A DNA stretch of 64,000 nt from Microglena sp. YARC. Its lineage: Eukaryota > Chlorophyta > Chlorophyceae > Chlamydomonadales > Chlamydomonadaceae. Both the position numbers and the translations under genes were made by a program. Shown here piece after piece: positions 36,275-46,187 of this stretch. The notes under the pieces were generated by a model that made no database searches, was not told where the DNA came from, and saw nothing but the letters and a program-made list of their open reading frames with translations. The stretch spans positions 1 to 64,000 of the forward strand of contig JAJSRW010002119.1 of NCBI GenBank assembly GCA_022414725.1, written 5' to 3'. Position 1 is the stretch's first letter. The number at the start of each line of letters is the position of its first letter.

Positions 36275-37760
36275 CTAAAGTCTAGTACTCTTTCGAATGA
36301 GAAACTCATCAGGGGTTACAGTCGCATAATCCCTGTGAGTAGGTTTTTTAACCGTTTTAGGTTTCGGGTCGTTGGCACCTATCACGGGTCGTACCCGAGA
36401 AGGGTGTTGTCTCCAATACAAATCGATTTGTTCAGAGCACATAGGTAACAACTCTTCTTCGAGTTCCCAAGAGTGAACATGGTCTGAGTGTAACCATTGT
36501 ACATAGTAATACACCGTACCAGACTGTATCTTGTGATCAACAACGTTGCTAATCTCGTAGATAGGTTCACCGCATGTGCGTAACAATTCCGGATTTGGTC
36601 TAATAAACCCAGTCCCGTCGGATAGGTATTCTTTGACAAGAGATACGTGAAACGTTGGATGGATCTTCCATCCTTCGGGGAGGGATAGAGTCACTGCAAT
36701 GGTCTCCCCCCTCTTTTGGATAGTGTGAGAGATTTCGTAGGGACCAACGAATCTGGGCATGAGCTTCCGAGTCATACCAGGCCAGTATTTGATGTTCTTC
36801 GAGTTCAACAAAACTTCCTGACCGTGAGTATACTTCACCGGTCGACGGTGCAAGTCTGCATACGTTTTTTGACGATCCTACGCGGATTTAAACGCTGCCT
36901 TGGCCGTGTCATATGCGTTATTCATATGCTCGACCCAGGACAGGGCTGGTTGATGTGCCGTAGCGATGACATCATCTGATGGTTGTAGTGCCACTCGAGG
37001 GTATCTACCGTACAGCAACCGAAACGGAATATCTCGAATGCTTCTGTTGTACGAGTTGTTGATGGCGAATTGTGCATTCGGCAAAAGACTGGCCCAATTT
37101 TTCTGATTCGCAGAGGGAAAATGGCGAAGAGTGTCTTCGAGAACACTGTTCATACGTTCTGTTTGACCATCTGTTTGTGGGTGAAATGCAGTCGACATTC
37201 CAGGGCGGATAGCGCACAGAGTTAATAGTGTTTGCCAAAACTTACTCGTGAACTTAACATCGCGATCAGAGATGATGGAAAGCGGATGGCCTTGTTCGCT
37301 GAGCATGCGCTCGTGGAACAGGGTAGCAATCTTTTCAGCATCGTCTGTCGTTTTGCATGGGATAAGTTTGACCATCTTCGTAAGGCGATCAACGATCACG
37401 TAGATCTGATCAAAACCATTCGATTTTGGTAGCCCAACGATGAAGTCCATGGACAGTGAATCGAAGGGGGCGGTCGGAATCGAAAGGGGTTGAAGGTTAC
37501 CCTGCGGGTTCTGATGTGAAATTTTTACCCGTTGGCAAGAATCACAGTGGCGTACGTAATCAACGACATCGAGTCGCATGGCAGGCCACCAATAGTAGCG
37601 TGCAACAGATCGAAAAGTTCGGTCGATGCCTCCATGTCCACTTCGTTGGGTATCGTGGAAAGCAAACAAAATCCGAGCTTTGAGCGAATTACCATTTGGT
37701 ACAACGATCTGCGACTCAGATGCTGCTCTTATGGATTTGCCGGTGCCAACCCAGAAACCA
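36275..37760 (-). pseudogene. Chromovirus 2 integrase and chromodomain
   Basis: From 37760 the frame reads through GNSLKARILFAFHDTQRSGH into the zinc domain (CDSCQRVK). The rve core follows with SMDFIVGLP (Asp), IISDRDVKFTSKFW (Asp) and TDGQTERMNSVLEDT (Glu), then the GPY/F region (LMPRFVGPYEI), ending with a chromodomain (VYYYVQWLHSDHVHSWELE). One in-frame TAG at 36878-36880 is the only break; both halves are in the same phase. The TAG falls between the core and the GPY/F module. Confidence 0.9.
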
Positions 37761-37784
37761 TCTGCCCGTTTGGAGAGGTAGTGT

Positions 37785-37995
37785 TCAATTTACGATAGTC
37801 GATAGCCATCCTCCAAGAGCCATCGGGTTTGGCGATGAAGAGGACTAGCTAGGGCTGATGTAGCCTTTGGCCAACAAGTCTTTTGACTGGTGAGCCCGTA
37901 AAGGTGGCTAAACCTGCCCTAGCACAGAATTCTGCGTCTACGAAGACAGAGTCTGCTCCACTGTCAATGAGAACTTTGCCAGATATCCCCGATAG
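37785..37995 (-). pseudogene. Chromovirus 2 protease end fused to an RT stub
   Basis: A retropepsin motif (KVLIDSGADSVFVDAEF) runs into VKRLVGQRLHQP, then a stop, then an RT finger fragment (LFIAKPDGSWRMAIDYRKLN). That fragment is followed at once by sequence leading to the integrase. The palm with YxDD, the thumb, the connection and RNase H are deleted. Confidence 0.85.
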
Positions 37996-38199
37996 GGTGG
38001 CCTCAAAGTGTGCGGTAGCTTGGTCCGCGTGGACACAAGCTGTTGTGCAAGCAGATATGCATGGAATGGCAGGAGGCGGGGGCAGGGTCGGAAGGCAAGG
38101 AGGGGATGTGGTCTGTGCTGTAGATGGTGTTACACAGATAGTAGGGGACGGAATCTGAAAAAGAACATCCCTATCTAAGTCTACAAGCAGACCTACATC

Positions 38200-39754
38200 C
38201 TACTTCCTAACGGTAGGGCAGCTAGGGCACTTGGAGGGGGCAGTGGCTGTAGCGGCCGTGCGCTTCGTACCACACTTGTAACATAAGTTACCCTCCTTAG
38301 CTAGTTTAATAGCATCCGGTGTCCAGGGCTGACCGTCAGCCTGCTTCCACTTATGCTTTTCAGCAAATTGTAGCTGTCCCGCAGGGCTGGAAAAGGGCGG
38401 CGGGCCCGTTGCAGCTGGAGTCTGGGCCGTGCCCTTCTTGTGCTTGTGCTGGGTGGACCCCTCGTGAGGTCCACCAGGCCGTTTGCCTTTTGCCTGAACG
38501 TACATGGCCGAGGTAGGGGTTGGTGTTTTGGTGGCAGCAAGTTCAGTTTCAATGGCAGCAGCATGTTCGACAAGCTCGTCTAAAGAGGAAAATCGGCCTC
38601 CTTGTGCAGCAGTACGTCTGCGGCATCGTGCCTCGATGGTTGGAATCAGACCAAACCGAAACAGAACTAGCTGATCATCCAATTGCATACCCCCGGCAAT
38701 GCGCACTTCGTTTTGGAAAGCCATAGCGTAATGCTTAACCGTCGAGGTCTGCCGAATCGAGTTGGCATGCAGCCGTTGGCGTGCATTGATGTCGTCGTCA
38801 GCATGGTAGGGGTCATAGAAGTTTAGGAACTGAGTTTTTATCTCAGCCCACGTAATGGCCGGTGACGCGGTCATGAGGTGGTCTAGCCACTCGGCAGCTA
38901 CCCCACCAAAGAAGTTTGGTATGTTGGATGGTACTAACATATGGTGCAACGTGCAATATGACTCTAGCAACTTCCACCAAATCCTACCCCTCGGGAGCTT
39001 CTTATCTTCTACCCCAGTCCAAAGGGATGGACGTTCATACTTGCCAACTAAGGGCCTCGGGACCAAGGGCAAAACATGTGACTCTACCTTAGCTGCCGCA
39101 GCTTGTAGCTCAGCCACTTTGGCCTTGGCCTCCAGCAGCTCAATCTGGGCACGTAGAGCCATTAAAGCGTCCGAATGAGGTCCAGCGGGAGGGCCAACAG
39201 CGGGGCGGTCCTGCAGCGGGCGCTTCAGCAGCGGGCTGGCCAGCAGCAGGCGATCCATCAGCAGGGGGGTCCGCAGCAGTCCAGCTGTGGGGGCCGCGGG
39301 TTGTCCAGCGGGGGCGGGGGGCGTTGCAGGCGATCCAGCAGCGGGGCCATCCGGTGGTCCAGCGGGGGCGGGGGGCGTTGCAGGCGATCCAGCAGCGGGG
39401 CCCTCAGGTGGTCCAGCGGGGGGGCGTTTGCTGGGCCTTCAGGAGAGCGGAAACTCGAAGTGTCTCCTGTTCGGCATCCCTCATTCGCATTTGGAGCCGA
39501 GCCATCTCCTCAAGGTGCTTGGATGCGGTGGCCTCGGCCTCGTGATGGTGAAGAAGTTCGAGGCTAGCGATGTCCTTCTCCACTAGGGCAACGTGCGCGG
39601 CAGCCTTGCCAAGCGGCGTGGAGTCAGGCCTTGTGGCGACCTTCTTGCCATTGACTTTGACAGCCATCCGCGCTTCCTTCAGCTCCTTCTCGGTAGCTGA
39701 AAGGTCGGGAGGCGAAGGTGCCGGCCCTAACTGAACATAGAGCCTGGTGCTCAA
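38200..39754 (-). pseudogene. Chromovirus 2 gag
   Basis: The N-terminal part (39754 to about 39404) is helical and charged (SLELLHHHEAEATASKHLEE). It loses phase in a seven-G homopolymer near 39418-39424. A repeated Pro/Ala/Gly segment (about 60-bp repeats) follows, then the gag capsid-like domain from 39258 (RPSLWTGVEDKKLPRG, FFGGVAAEWLDHLMTAS, FRFGLIPTIEARCRRRT). A zinc-knuckle-like CYKC and CPSC end the frame at 38200. The frameshift lies in a homopolymer and may be a sequencing error. Confidence 0.8.
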
Positions 39755-39759
39755 CTTCT

Positions 39760-40325
39760 AAGCGCAGGGTTTTTCGATGGTAAGAAATTAATGTCATTGT
39801 ATTCCTGGCACCGGTCGATACGGAAGGAATGCGTAGAATTGTAGTAGTACTACTCGGCGTATCCACCAATACTATGGAGTGTACATTATATCATCGTTGT
39901 ACTTCGTGAGAATTACCAATACTATAACTATGTGATCTCCACTAGTTATCTTACGTACTTCATCGGTATATCATACAACTAATCATTACACCTTCATCGT
40001 ATTCGAATGGATGCCGAAGTTGTTCACCAGGCTCTATGTTCAGTAAGACATCCATTGTATTCGTGAGATTACCAACAAGATACATTGGGTTTTACGTGGG
40101 CAGAGATATAGTAGGAGTTACATGGACAGTAACGGGGAAGTAACAGGCAGATACATGGAGATTACCAAGAGGGTATCAGGCAGATACCAGGAGAGGTCTA
40201 TGGGACATACTGCGACACATGGGGTTTACATGAAGATACATTTGTATCGGTTTGTAGGTTCCTATAAAAATAATATAGTGCAATATAACACACAATTCAC
40301 ATGACGGCACACACAGGGATAGCCA
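39760..40325. other. Non-coding stretch
   Basis: No gene is recognised. Short imperfect direct repeats of ataccaggagag and gggtttacatg type occur near 40080-40240. Confidence 0.4.
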
Positions 40326-40961
40326 TTAAACAGGGGTTTGTGCTTTTAAACGGATACATTTGTTGTATTGCATGTACTTGTCCTTGTGATATTTGTAAAT
40401 ATGATTATCCATACGTCGAGATGCTATGGAGAGCTGACAATACTGACATGGAACCTGGTAAGGGCCATGGTCGTCTTTATGAATTAACAACTGCCAACCG
40501 TGAATGAAGGACATACAGCACTCATCACACACATGAGGACGATTGGCTTCATGGAACACCGTGTGGTGCTTCAACTCGGCATTAGTAGCGAAACTCTTAG
40601 GGCAATGCTTACAGGGATAAGGTTTGTACTCCAGGTGTCGGTTCATGTGGACCTTCAGGATCTCAACAGTAGCAAAACACTTGTGACATGTTTGACACTC
40701 AAGGGGGTTCACATGTTTTAACAGATGAACCTTCAAGTCTGGGGCAGTCTGGAATATCTCATTGCAATGCTTGCAAGGATGACACTTGTGGACAGTCAAG
40801 GAACTCTTCTGTGTGAAACCTTTCTTGCAGGACTCACAAGACCAAGGTAATTCGCCAGTATGAATTAAAACATGGCGTCGAAGACTATACGCAGTCTTGA
40901 ATACTTTATTGCATTCATGGCAAACAAACACGGGAACTACAGACATAGATGCAATTGACAT
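40326..40961 (-). CDS. C2H2 zinc-finger protein, 211 residues
   Basis: About seven C2H2 fingers follow one another: FVCHECNKVFKTAYSLRRH, WSCESCKKGFTQKSSLTVH (then HKCHPCKHC...), LECQTCHKCFATVEILKVH, YPCKHCPKSFATNAELKHH, HVCDECCMSFIHGWQLLIH and a final CQYCQ. The first linker is HTGELP, close to the canonical TGEKP. Such arrays bind DNA in a sequence-specific way; I infer a nuclear DNA-binding role. There is no other domain. The start at 40961 is the first Met, and a second Met six codons on is equally possible. The frame is intact with no intron. It stands alone between a dead retroelement and a satellite, and could be retrocopied or transposon-linked. Confidence 0.8.
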   Translation of the reverse strand: MSIASMSVVPVFVCHECNKVFKTAYSLRRHVLIHTGELPWSCESCKKGFTQKSSLTVHKCHPCKHCNEIFQTAPDLKVHLLKHVNPLECQTCHKCFATVEILKVHMNRHLEYKPYPCKHCPKSFATNAELKHHTVFHEANRPHVCDECCMSFIHGWQLLIHKDDHGPYQVPCQYCQLSIASRRMDNHIYKYHKDKYMQYNKCIRLKAQTPV

Positions 40962-41049
40962 ACTTACAAGCTTTAACTGGATTTCAATTAAGAAACTAGC
41001 AGCCTTTAGATGAATTCAATTTTATTCATTAATAAACGATAAGACAAGA

Positions 41050-41370
41050 CACTAGGACAATACCAGGACAATACCAGGACAATACCAGGGTGTTACAAGG
41101 GTGTTACAAGGGTGTTACAAGGGTGTTACAAGGGGATATTTAGTTGGCATTTAGTTGGCATTTAGTTGGCATTTAGTTGGAATTTAGTACTTATAACGGC
41201 TTTAATTGATTTGTATCTTATATTCAAATCCTTAACTGATTCCATTTTTATATCAATACACGACACTCGGTATTACAAGGGGGATATCAGGACAATATCA
41301 GGACAATATCAGGACAATACCAGGACAATACCAGGATATTACAAGGGTGTTACTAGGGTGTTACAAGGGG
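41050..41370. repeat. Short tandem repeats (ggacaatacca, gggtgttacaa, gcatttagttg)
   Basis: Several 11-12 bp units are repeated three to five times each in two clusters (41050-41175 and 41280-41370), upstream of the zinc-finger gene. Confidence 0.85.
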
Positions 41371-41413
41371 AATTCTTCTGCTGGTTACATGCGAAATCAT
41401 TATGGTGATATCA

Positions 41414-41749
41414 TTACAGATCAACAGGATTAGTATGATTTAATTTAGAGGATTCAGTTGCATCAGAGAGTTGGTTGTTTCTGTTCCAAGCATTCACAGC
41501 GGACATGACGCCAACATTACTGGTCGAACCAAAAGACATTGCAAATCGAATTCGCTCCATATGTTCACAAGGGTCATACTCTGGAGACCAACCACGTGAA
41601 GTAACCACATTTCTCTCAGTATCACGACTATCCCTGTCTAATGCATACTGCCTAAGACAATTCACTGTCAAGTGATATTCGGATTCGGTCACAGGGCTGG
41701 TAAAAGCTGCCTGGAGGAGATCCATAATCAACTCAATTTTGGTTACCAT
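41414..41749 (-). CDS. Hypothetical protein, 111 residues
   Basis: An ATG-initiated frame encodes a mixed-composition protein (MVTKIELIMDLLQAAFTSPV, later RIRFAMSFGSTSNVGVMSAV). No signal peptide, membrane segment or known motif is seen. It has balanced composition and is not a repeat product, which favours a real exon or small gene, but nothing else supports it. It lies between short tandem repeats and a 90-bp satellite. Confidence 0.4.
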   Translation of the reverse strand: MVTKIELIMDLLQAAFTSPVTESEYHLTVNCLRQYALDRDSRDTERNVVTSRGWSPEYDPCEHMERIRFAMSFGSTSNVGVMSAVNAWNRNNQLSDATESSKLNHTNPVDL

Positions 41750-41959
41750 GACTACACCTCTACATCAAGCTAGCAAAACATATTAGCAGTTATAGACGCA
41801 GTGGGTCAACATTCGGAATGACACTTGGTGCATACGTAGCTACTAAACAATTCATACCGGAAAACATTGTCAACAAAGGGTTTGCAGTGCTAGTAACACT
41901 TATCGGAATATCGCTCTGGTTCTGACTGGAAGCCGAAACACAACTCAAGCACGGCAAAA

Positions 41960-42960
41960 ATCGTTACAAACTCCATGCAAGCACTGTATCCATCGATACA
42001 ACTTCGCGCAGACCCACAACTTCGCAGGGACACACCAATTGACTCGAAGCCGGAACACAACTCACTGCAAGCACTGTAGCAATCGATAAAACTTCGCGCA
42101 GACCCACAACTTCGCAGGGACACATCAATTGACTCGAAGCCGGAACACAACTCACTGCAAGCACTGTAGCAATCGATAAAACTTCGCGCAGACCCACAAC
42201 TTCGCAGGGACACATCAATTGACTCGAAGCCGGAATGCTTCTCACTGCAAATCACTGTAGCTATCGATACAACTTCACACAGACCCACAACTTCGCAGGG
42301 ACACACCAATTGACTAAAAGCCGGAATGCTTCTCACTGCAAATCACTGTAGCAATCGATACAACTTCGCGGGGACACACCAATTGACTCGAAGCCGGAAT
42401 GCTTCGCACTGCAAATCACTGTAGCAATCGATACAAACCCCATGCAGACCCACAGCTTTGCAGGGACACACCAATTGACTGGAAGTCAAAACACAACTCA
42501 CTGCAAGCACTGTAGCAATCGATAAAACTTCGCGCAGACCCACAACTTCGCAGGGACACACCAATTGACTGGAAGTCGAAACACAACTCACTGCAAGCAC
42601 TGTAGCAATCGATAAAACTTCGCGCAGACCCACAGCTTCGCAGGGACACACCAATTGACTGGAAGTCAAAACACAACTCACTGCAAGCACTGTAGCAATC
42701 GATAAAACTTCGCGCAGACCCACAACTTCGCAGGGATACACTTTACAGGAAGACATTTGAGATGTCACTGGCATCTTCGACCAACTCCGCACAGACCCAC
42801 AACTTCGCACGGACACACATTCCGGAAGACATTTGAAATGTCACTGGCATCTTCGGCCAACTCCACACAGACCACAACTTCGCAGGGACACACATTCCGG
42901 AAGATATTTGAGATATCAGTGACATCTTCGGCCAACTCCACACAGACCACACCTTCGAAT
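41960..42960. repeat. 90-bp satellite upstream of the SET-domain gene
   Basis: About eight copies of a 90-bp unit contain cacaacttcgcagggacaca, gactcgaagccgga and ctgtagcaatcgataaaact. Spacing is 90 bp between 42015, 42105 and 42195. Shorter derived units containing gatgtcactggcatcttcg run to 42960. Frames on both strands that repeat every 30 residues are products of the repeat. Confidence 0.92.
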
Positions 42961-43094
42961 TCGCGCATTCTTCAAATTCTCGCATTCTTCAAATTCTCGC
43001 ACTCTTCAAATTCTCGCACTCTTCAAATTCTCACACTCTTCGCAATATCGTTCTCTTCTTCTCCTTATCTTTCCAACAGCGTTATCCTATTCCA

Positions 43095-43116
43095 TCTCTC
43101 TCTCTCTCTATATATA

Positions 43117-43157
<41 letters not shown>

Positions 43158-43167
43158 TCTATTCACC
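43095..43167 (+). promoter_or_regulatory. CT-rich / TATA-like leader of the SET-domain gene
   Basis: A (TC)n run interrupted by tatatatata at about 43109-43120 leads directly into caccATG at 43165-43170. A pyrimidine-rich leader just before the start fits a core promoter or 5' UTR. This is inference from position only. Confidence 0.4.
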
Positions 43168-44310
43168 ATGAGGACTCACTGTGCTTGCTTTGCACCTCAA
43201 TTCATGACTATCAAGAATATGACTATGTCTACGCTCTTCAGTCATGAGGAGATATTGGATATGTCCAGAGGACTCTGTGCGACTCCTGCAGCGGATGTTT
43301 TCTCGGGGCAGTCCGGGATTCACGCTGGCAACAGAGGATGCTTCACAGCCAATGCCTACGCAGCAGGGGATATCATCGGCACCATCAAGGGGTGCATCGT
43401 GCCTGGAGGATTCCAGCAGTCTGATTACTGCAGACACATGTCCTTGATCGCGGGAGAGGACTCCAAGATGGTTTGTTGCGTAGCAACATCTGACTGCCCT
43501 ACACAGTGGATCAATCAGAGCACGGACACATTTCCAGCCAACGCGGAGATCGACTGGATGCGGTGTTCTGGCTTACCTTGCCTAGTGGCCATCCGCGACA
43601 TCAAAGAGAAGGAGGAGTTAGCATCCGAGTTCAGCTGGACGGTGGACGATGCAACGATCCCTGAACAAGAGGACCTGACTAGGGATGAGGTAGAAGCCTT
43701 GTGGAAGCCGTATCTTGACCAGCACTCACTGGGAGTAGCGGTGCTACACTTAGATGCGTACCCCCCTACTTTGTCTGCTGATGACATTGTTGAGGCGGAC
43801 GCAGTAGCTACAAGGTTCAAAGCAGAGTCAGTGCTTATAGGAGCTGCTTTTGAAGCAGCTATATCAGCAGAGACTGCAGCAGCAGTCAACCTTCAGAATA
43901 CCTTAGCTATCTTTGCCCAAACTGGTGTAGATCCTGATGCTGGTGGACCCTCTGATCCTGGTGGACCTTCTGATGCTGGAGGACCTTCTGATGCTGGTGG
44001 ACCTCCTCCTCCTAATGCTGGTGGACCTCCTCCTCCTCCTCCTCCTGATGCTGATGGACCTCCTCCTACTTCTCCTTCTCCTAAGCGAGCTCCTCCTCCT
44101 TCTCCTTCTCCTAAGCGAGCTCCTCCTCCTTCTCCTTCTCCTAAGCGAGCTCCTCCTCCTTCTCCTTCTCCTAAGCGAGCTCCTCCTCCTTCTCCTTCTC
44201 CTAAGCGAGCTCCTCCTCCTTCTCCTTCTCCTAAGCGAGCTCCTCCTCCTTCTCCTTCTCCTAAGCGAGCTCCTCCTCCTTCTCCTTCTCCTAAGCGAGC
44301 TCGCAAATGA
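43168..44310 (+). CDS. SET-domain-like protein with Pro/Lys repeat tail, 380 residues
   Basis: The first Met after the CT-rich leader gives 380 residues. Residues 35-175 have the layout of a SET methyltransferase core: a GNRGCFTANAYAAGDIIG start, the WINQSTDTFPANAE region in place of the family's NHSxxPN, and AIRDIKEKEELASEFSW in place of GEELxxDYxW. The usual His is Gln and the usual Tyr is Phe, so catalytic activity is doubtful. The rest is acidic helices, then a Gly/Pro/Asp stretch, then eight PPPSPSPKRA repeats (44069-44307) that end in a basic tail resembling a nuclear signal. The frame is intact. An upstream extension in the same frame is satellite sequence and is not included. Confidence 0.7.
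   Translation: MRTHCACFAPQFMTIKNMTMSTLFSHEEILDMSRGLCATPAADVFSGQSGIHAGNRGCFTANAYAAGDIIGTIKGCIVPGGFQQSDYCRHMSLIAGEDSKMVCCVATSDCPTQWINQSTDTFPANAEIDWMRCSGLPCLVAIRDIKEKEELASEFSWTVDDATIPEQEDLTRDEVEALWKPYLDQHSLGVAVLHLDAYPPTLSADDIVEADAVATRFKAESVLIGAAFEAAISAETAAAVNLQNTLAIFAQTGVDPDAGGPSDPGGPSDAGGPSDAGGPPPPNAGGPPPPPPPDADGPPPTSPSPKRAPPPSPSPKRAPPPSPSPKRAPPPSPSPKRAPPPSPSPKRAPPPSPSPKRAPPPSPSPKRAPPPSPSPKRARK
44069..44307 (+). repeat. 30-bp coding minisatellite
   Basis: Eight perfect copies of a 30-bp unit (tctccttctcctaagcgagc plus tcctcctcct) encode PPPSPSPKRA repeats in the tail of the SET-like protein. Confidence 0.95.
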
Positions 44311-44579
44311 TGCACAGGTAAATGTTTTTTCTATTGGGGGGGGCATGCATGTAAATGTTTTTTTCTGTTGGGGGGGGGGGGGGGGTATGCAATGTGAATG
44401 CATTATTACACACACATACACACACTCTTCCATTTTGCAATGTTAGTATCAAACAGACATAACATGACACTTTAATCACAAAAACTGTTAAGTTCATACA
44501 AATTTCACTGACAAAACATCTATATTTTCACATGCAGATCAAGGATGCCATCAAGCCATCGCCAGTCGCCACTTGTGAT

Positions 44580-45740
44580 CCTTGAAGCTGAATGTGAACA
44601 GATTTATGACTCGGGAAGCTGAATGTGAACAGATTTATGACTCGGGTATGAAAAGCTGATGTGAACAGATTTATGACTCGGGTATGTGAAGCTGAATGTG
44701 AACAGATTTATGACTCGGGTAAATACTCTGACACTAAAATAGAATGTCCTAGGTCACATGCAGTAGCTTTTAGGTTACATGCAGTAGCTTTTAGGTTACA
44801 TGCAGTAGCTTTCAGGTTACATGCAGTAGCTTTTAGGCAACTTAATTGTGCCTTTTGAAGCTGAATGTGAACAGATTTATGACTCGGGTAAATACTCTGA
44901 CACTAAAATAGGATGTTCTAGGTCACATGCAGTAGCTTTTAGGTTACATGCAGTAGCTTTCAGGTTACATGCAGTAGCTTTTAGGTTACATGCAGTAGCT
45001 TTTAGGCAACTTAATTATGCCTTTTGAAGCTGAATGTGAACAGATTTATGACTCGGGTAAATACTCTGACACTAAAATAGGATGTTCTAGGTTACATGCA
45101 GTAGCTTTTAGGTTACATGCAGTAGCTTTTAGGCAACTTAATTATGCCTTTTGAAGCTGAATGTGAACAGATTTATGACTCGGGTAAATACTCTGACACT
45201 AAAATAGGATGTCCTAGGTCACATGCAGTAGCTTTCAGGTTACATGCAGTAGCTTTTAGGCAACTTAATTATGCCTTTTGAAGCTGAATGTGAACAGATT
45301 TATGACTCGGGTAAATACTCTGACACTAAAATAGGATGTTCTAGGTTATATGTAGTAGCTTTTAGGTTACATGCAGTAGCTTTTAGGCAACTTAATTGTG
45401 CCTTTTGAAGCTGAATGTGAACAGATTTATGACTCGGGTAAATACTCTGACACTAAAATAGGATGTCCTAGGTCACATTCAGTAGCTTAAAGACAACTTC
45501 ATTGTGCCTTTTGAAGCTGAATGTGAACAGAGTTATGACTCGGGTAAAGACTTTGACACTAAAATAGGCTGTTATAGGTTACATTCAGTAGCTTTTAGGC
45601 AACTTCATTGTGCTTTTTGAAGCTGAATGTGAACAGAGTTATGACTCGGGTAAAGTCCCGGACACTAAATAGGCTGTTTTAGGTAATGTTAAACAGCTTA
45701 TAGGCAACTTCATTGTGCCTTTTGATACTAATGCGAACTA
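44580..45740 (+). repeat. Composite satellite with an inner 21-bp repeat
   Basis: About ten copies of a variable unit start at gaagctgaatgtgaacagat, contain actcgggtaaatactctgac, and include one to four copies of aggttacatgcagtagcttt before ggcaacttaattgtgcc. Divergence increases toward the right end, beside the virus-like segment. Confidence 0.92.
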
Positions 45741-46187
45741 GTATTTTAATATATAATTCAGACAAAAAACGCAAAAAGACGTTCACAAATATGTAACATG
45801 GGTAGACAAAAAACATGCCTTTTCAATAGTATACATTATTAGTATGATATCACTTAGATTGATATCATAGTTGAGATTTATTGAGTTTTAGTATTTGACC
45901 TTTTTATATCAGTTTCCATTCTTTTCGATACTATATTTTTTCTTTATTTCCTTCCAAGCGATGTGTTTGACGAGTACCCAAAAACTATCTCTATCCTCTT
46001 TGCTTCTGTCTTTGAGATGTGTGTATAATTCGTAATAATAAAAACTGTTTTTTTTGTTTTTTTTTGTTCTTCCATGAAGATTCTTCACTATACTTGAGTA
46101 TACATTAATAGATTCTTCACTATATCTTGTATGATATCAAATGTTCTTTGTCAAATCAACGATACATGTCACATACATATCCAATAA
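45741..46187. other. AT-rich junction between satellite and virus-like segment
   Basis: No gene is seen. A T-rich run (ttttttttgtttttttttg) at about 46048-46067 lies some 120 nt past the stop of the minus-strand helicase gene. The change from host satellite to dense viral-type coding falls in this interval. Confidence 0.5.

Larger units (their letters stand above)
36275..39755 (-). mobile_element. Ty3/gypsy chromovirus 2, internally deleted
   Basis: In minus-strand order there is gag with a zinc knuckle, protease, a stub of reverse transcriptase, then integrase and chromodomain. Most of RT and all of RNase H are gone. No LTR pair could be recognised. It is a different lineage from the element at 20.7-30.6 kb, judged by gag and integrase sequence. 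Confidence 0.85.

Noticed and set aside
35900..40300. LTR pair of the minus-strand chromovirus
   Set aside because: A purine tract lies at the expected 3' end, but I could not find matching sequence at 39.8-40.3 kb.
41890..42816. Minus-strand frames with repeating VSLRSCGSARSFIDCYSACS
   Set aside because: The 90-bp satellite gives a 30-residue periodic frame; several phases are open and copies shift phase.
43893..44446. Leu-rich and Arg-rich frames over the end of the SET-like gene
   Set aside because: They are other phases and the antisense of the 30-bp coding minisatellite.
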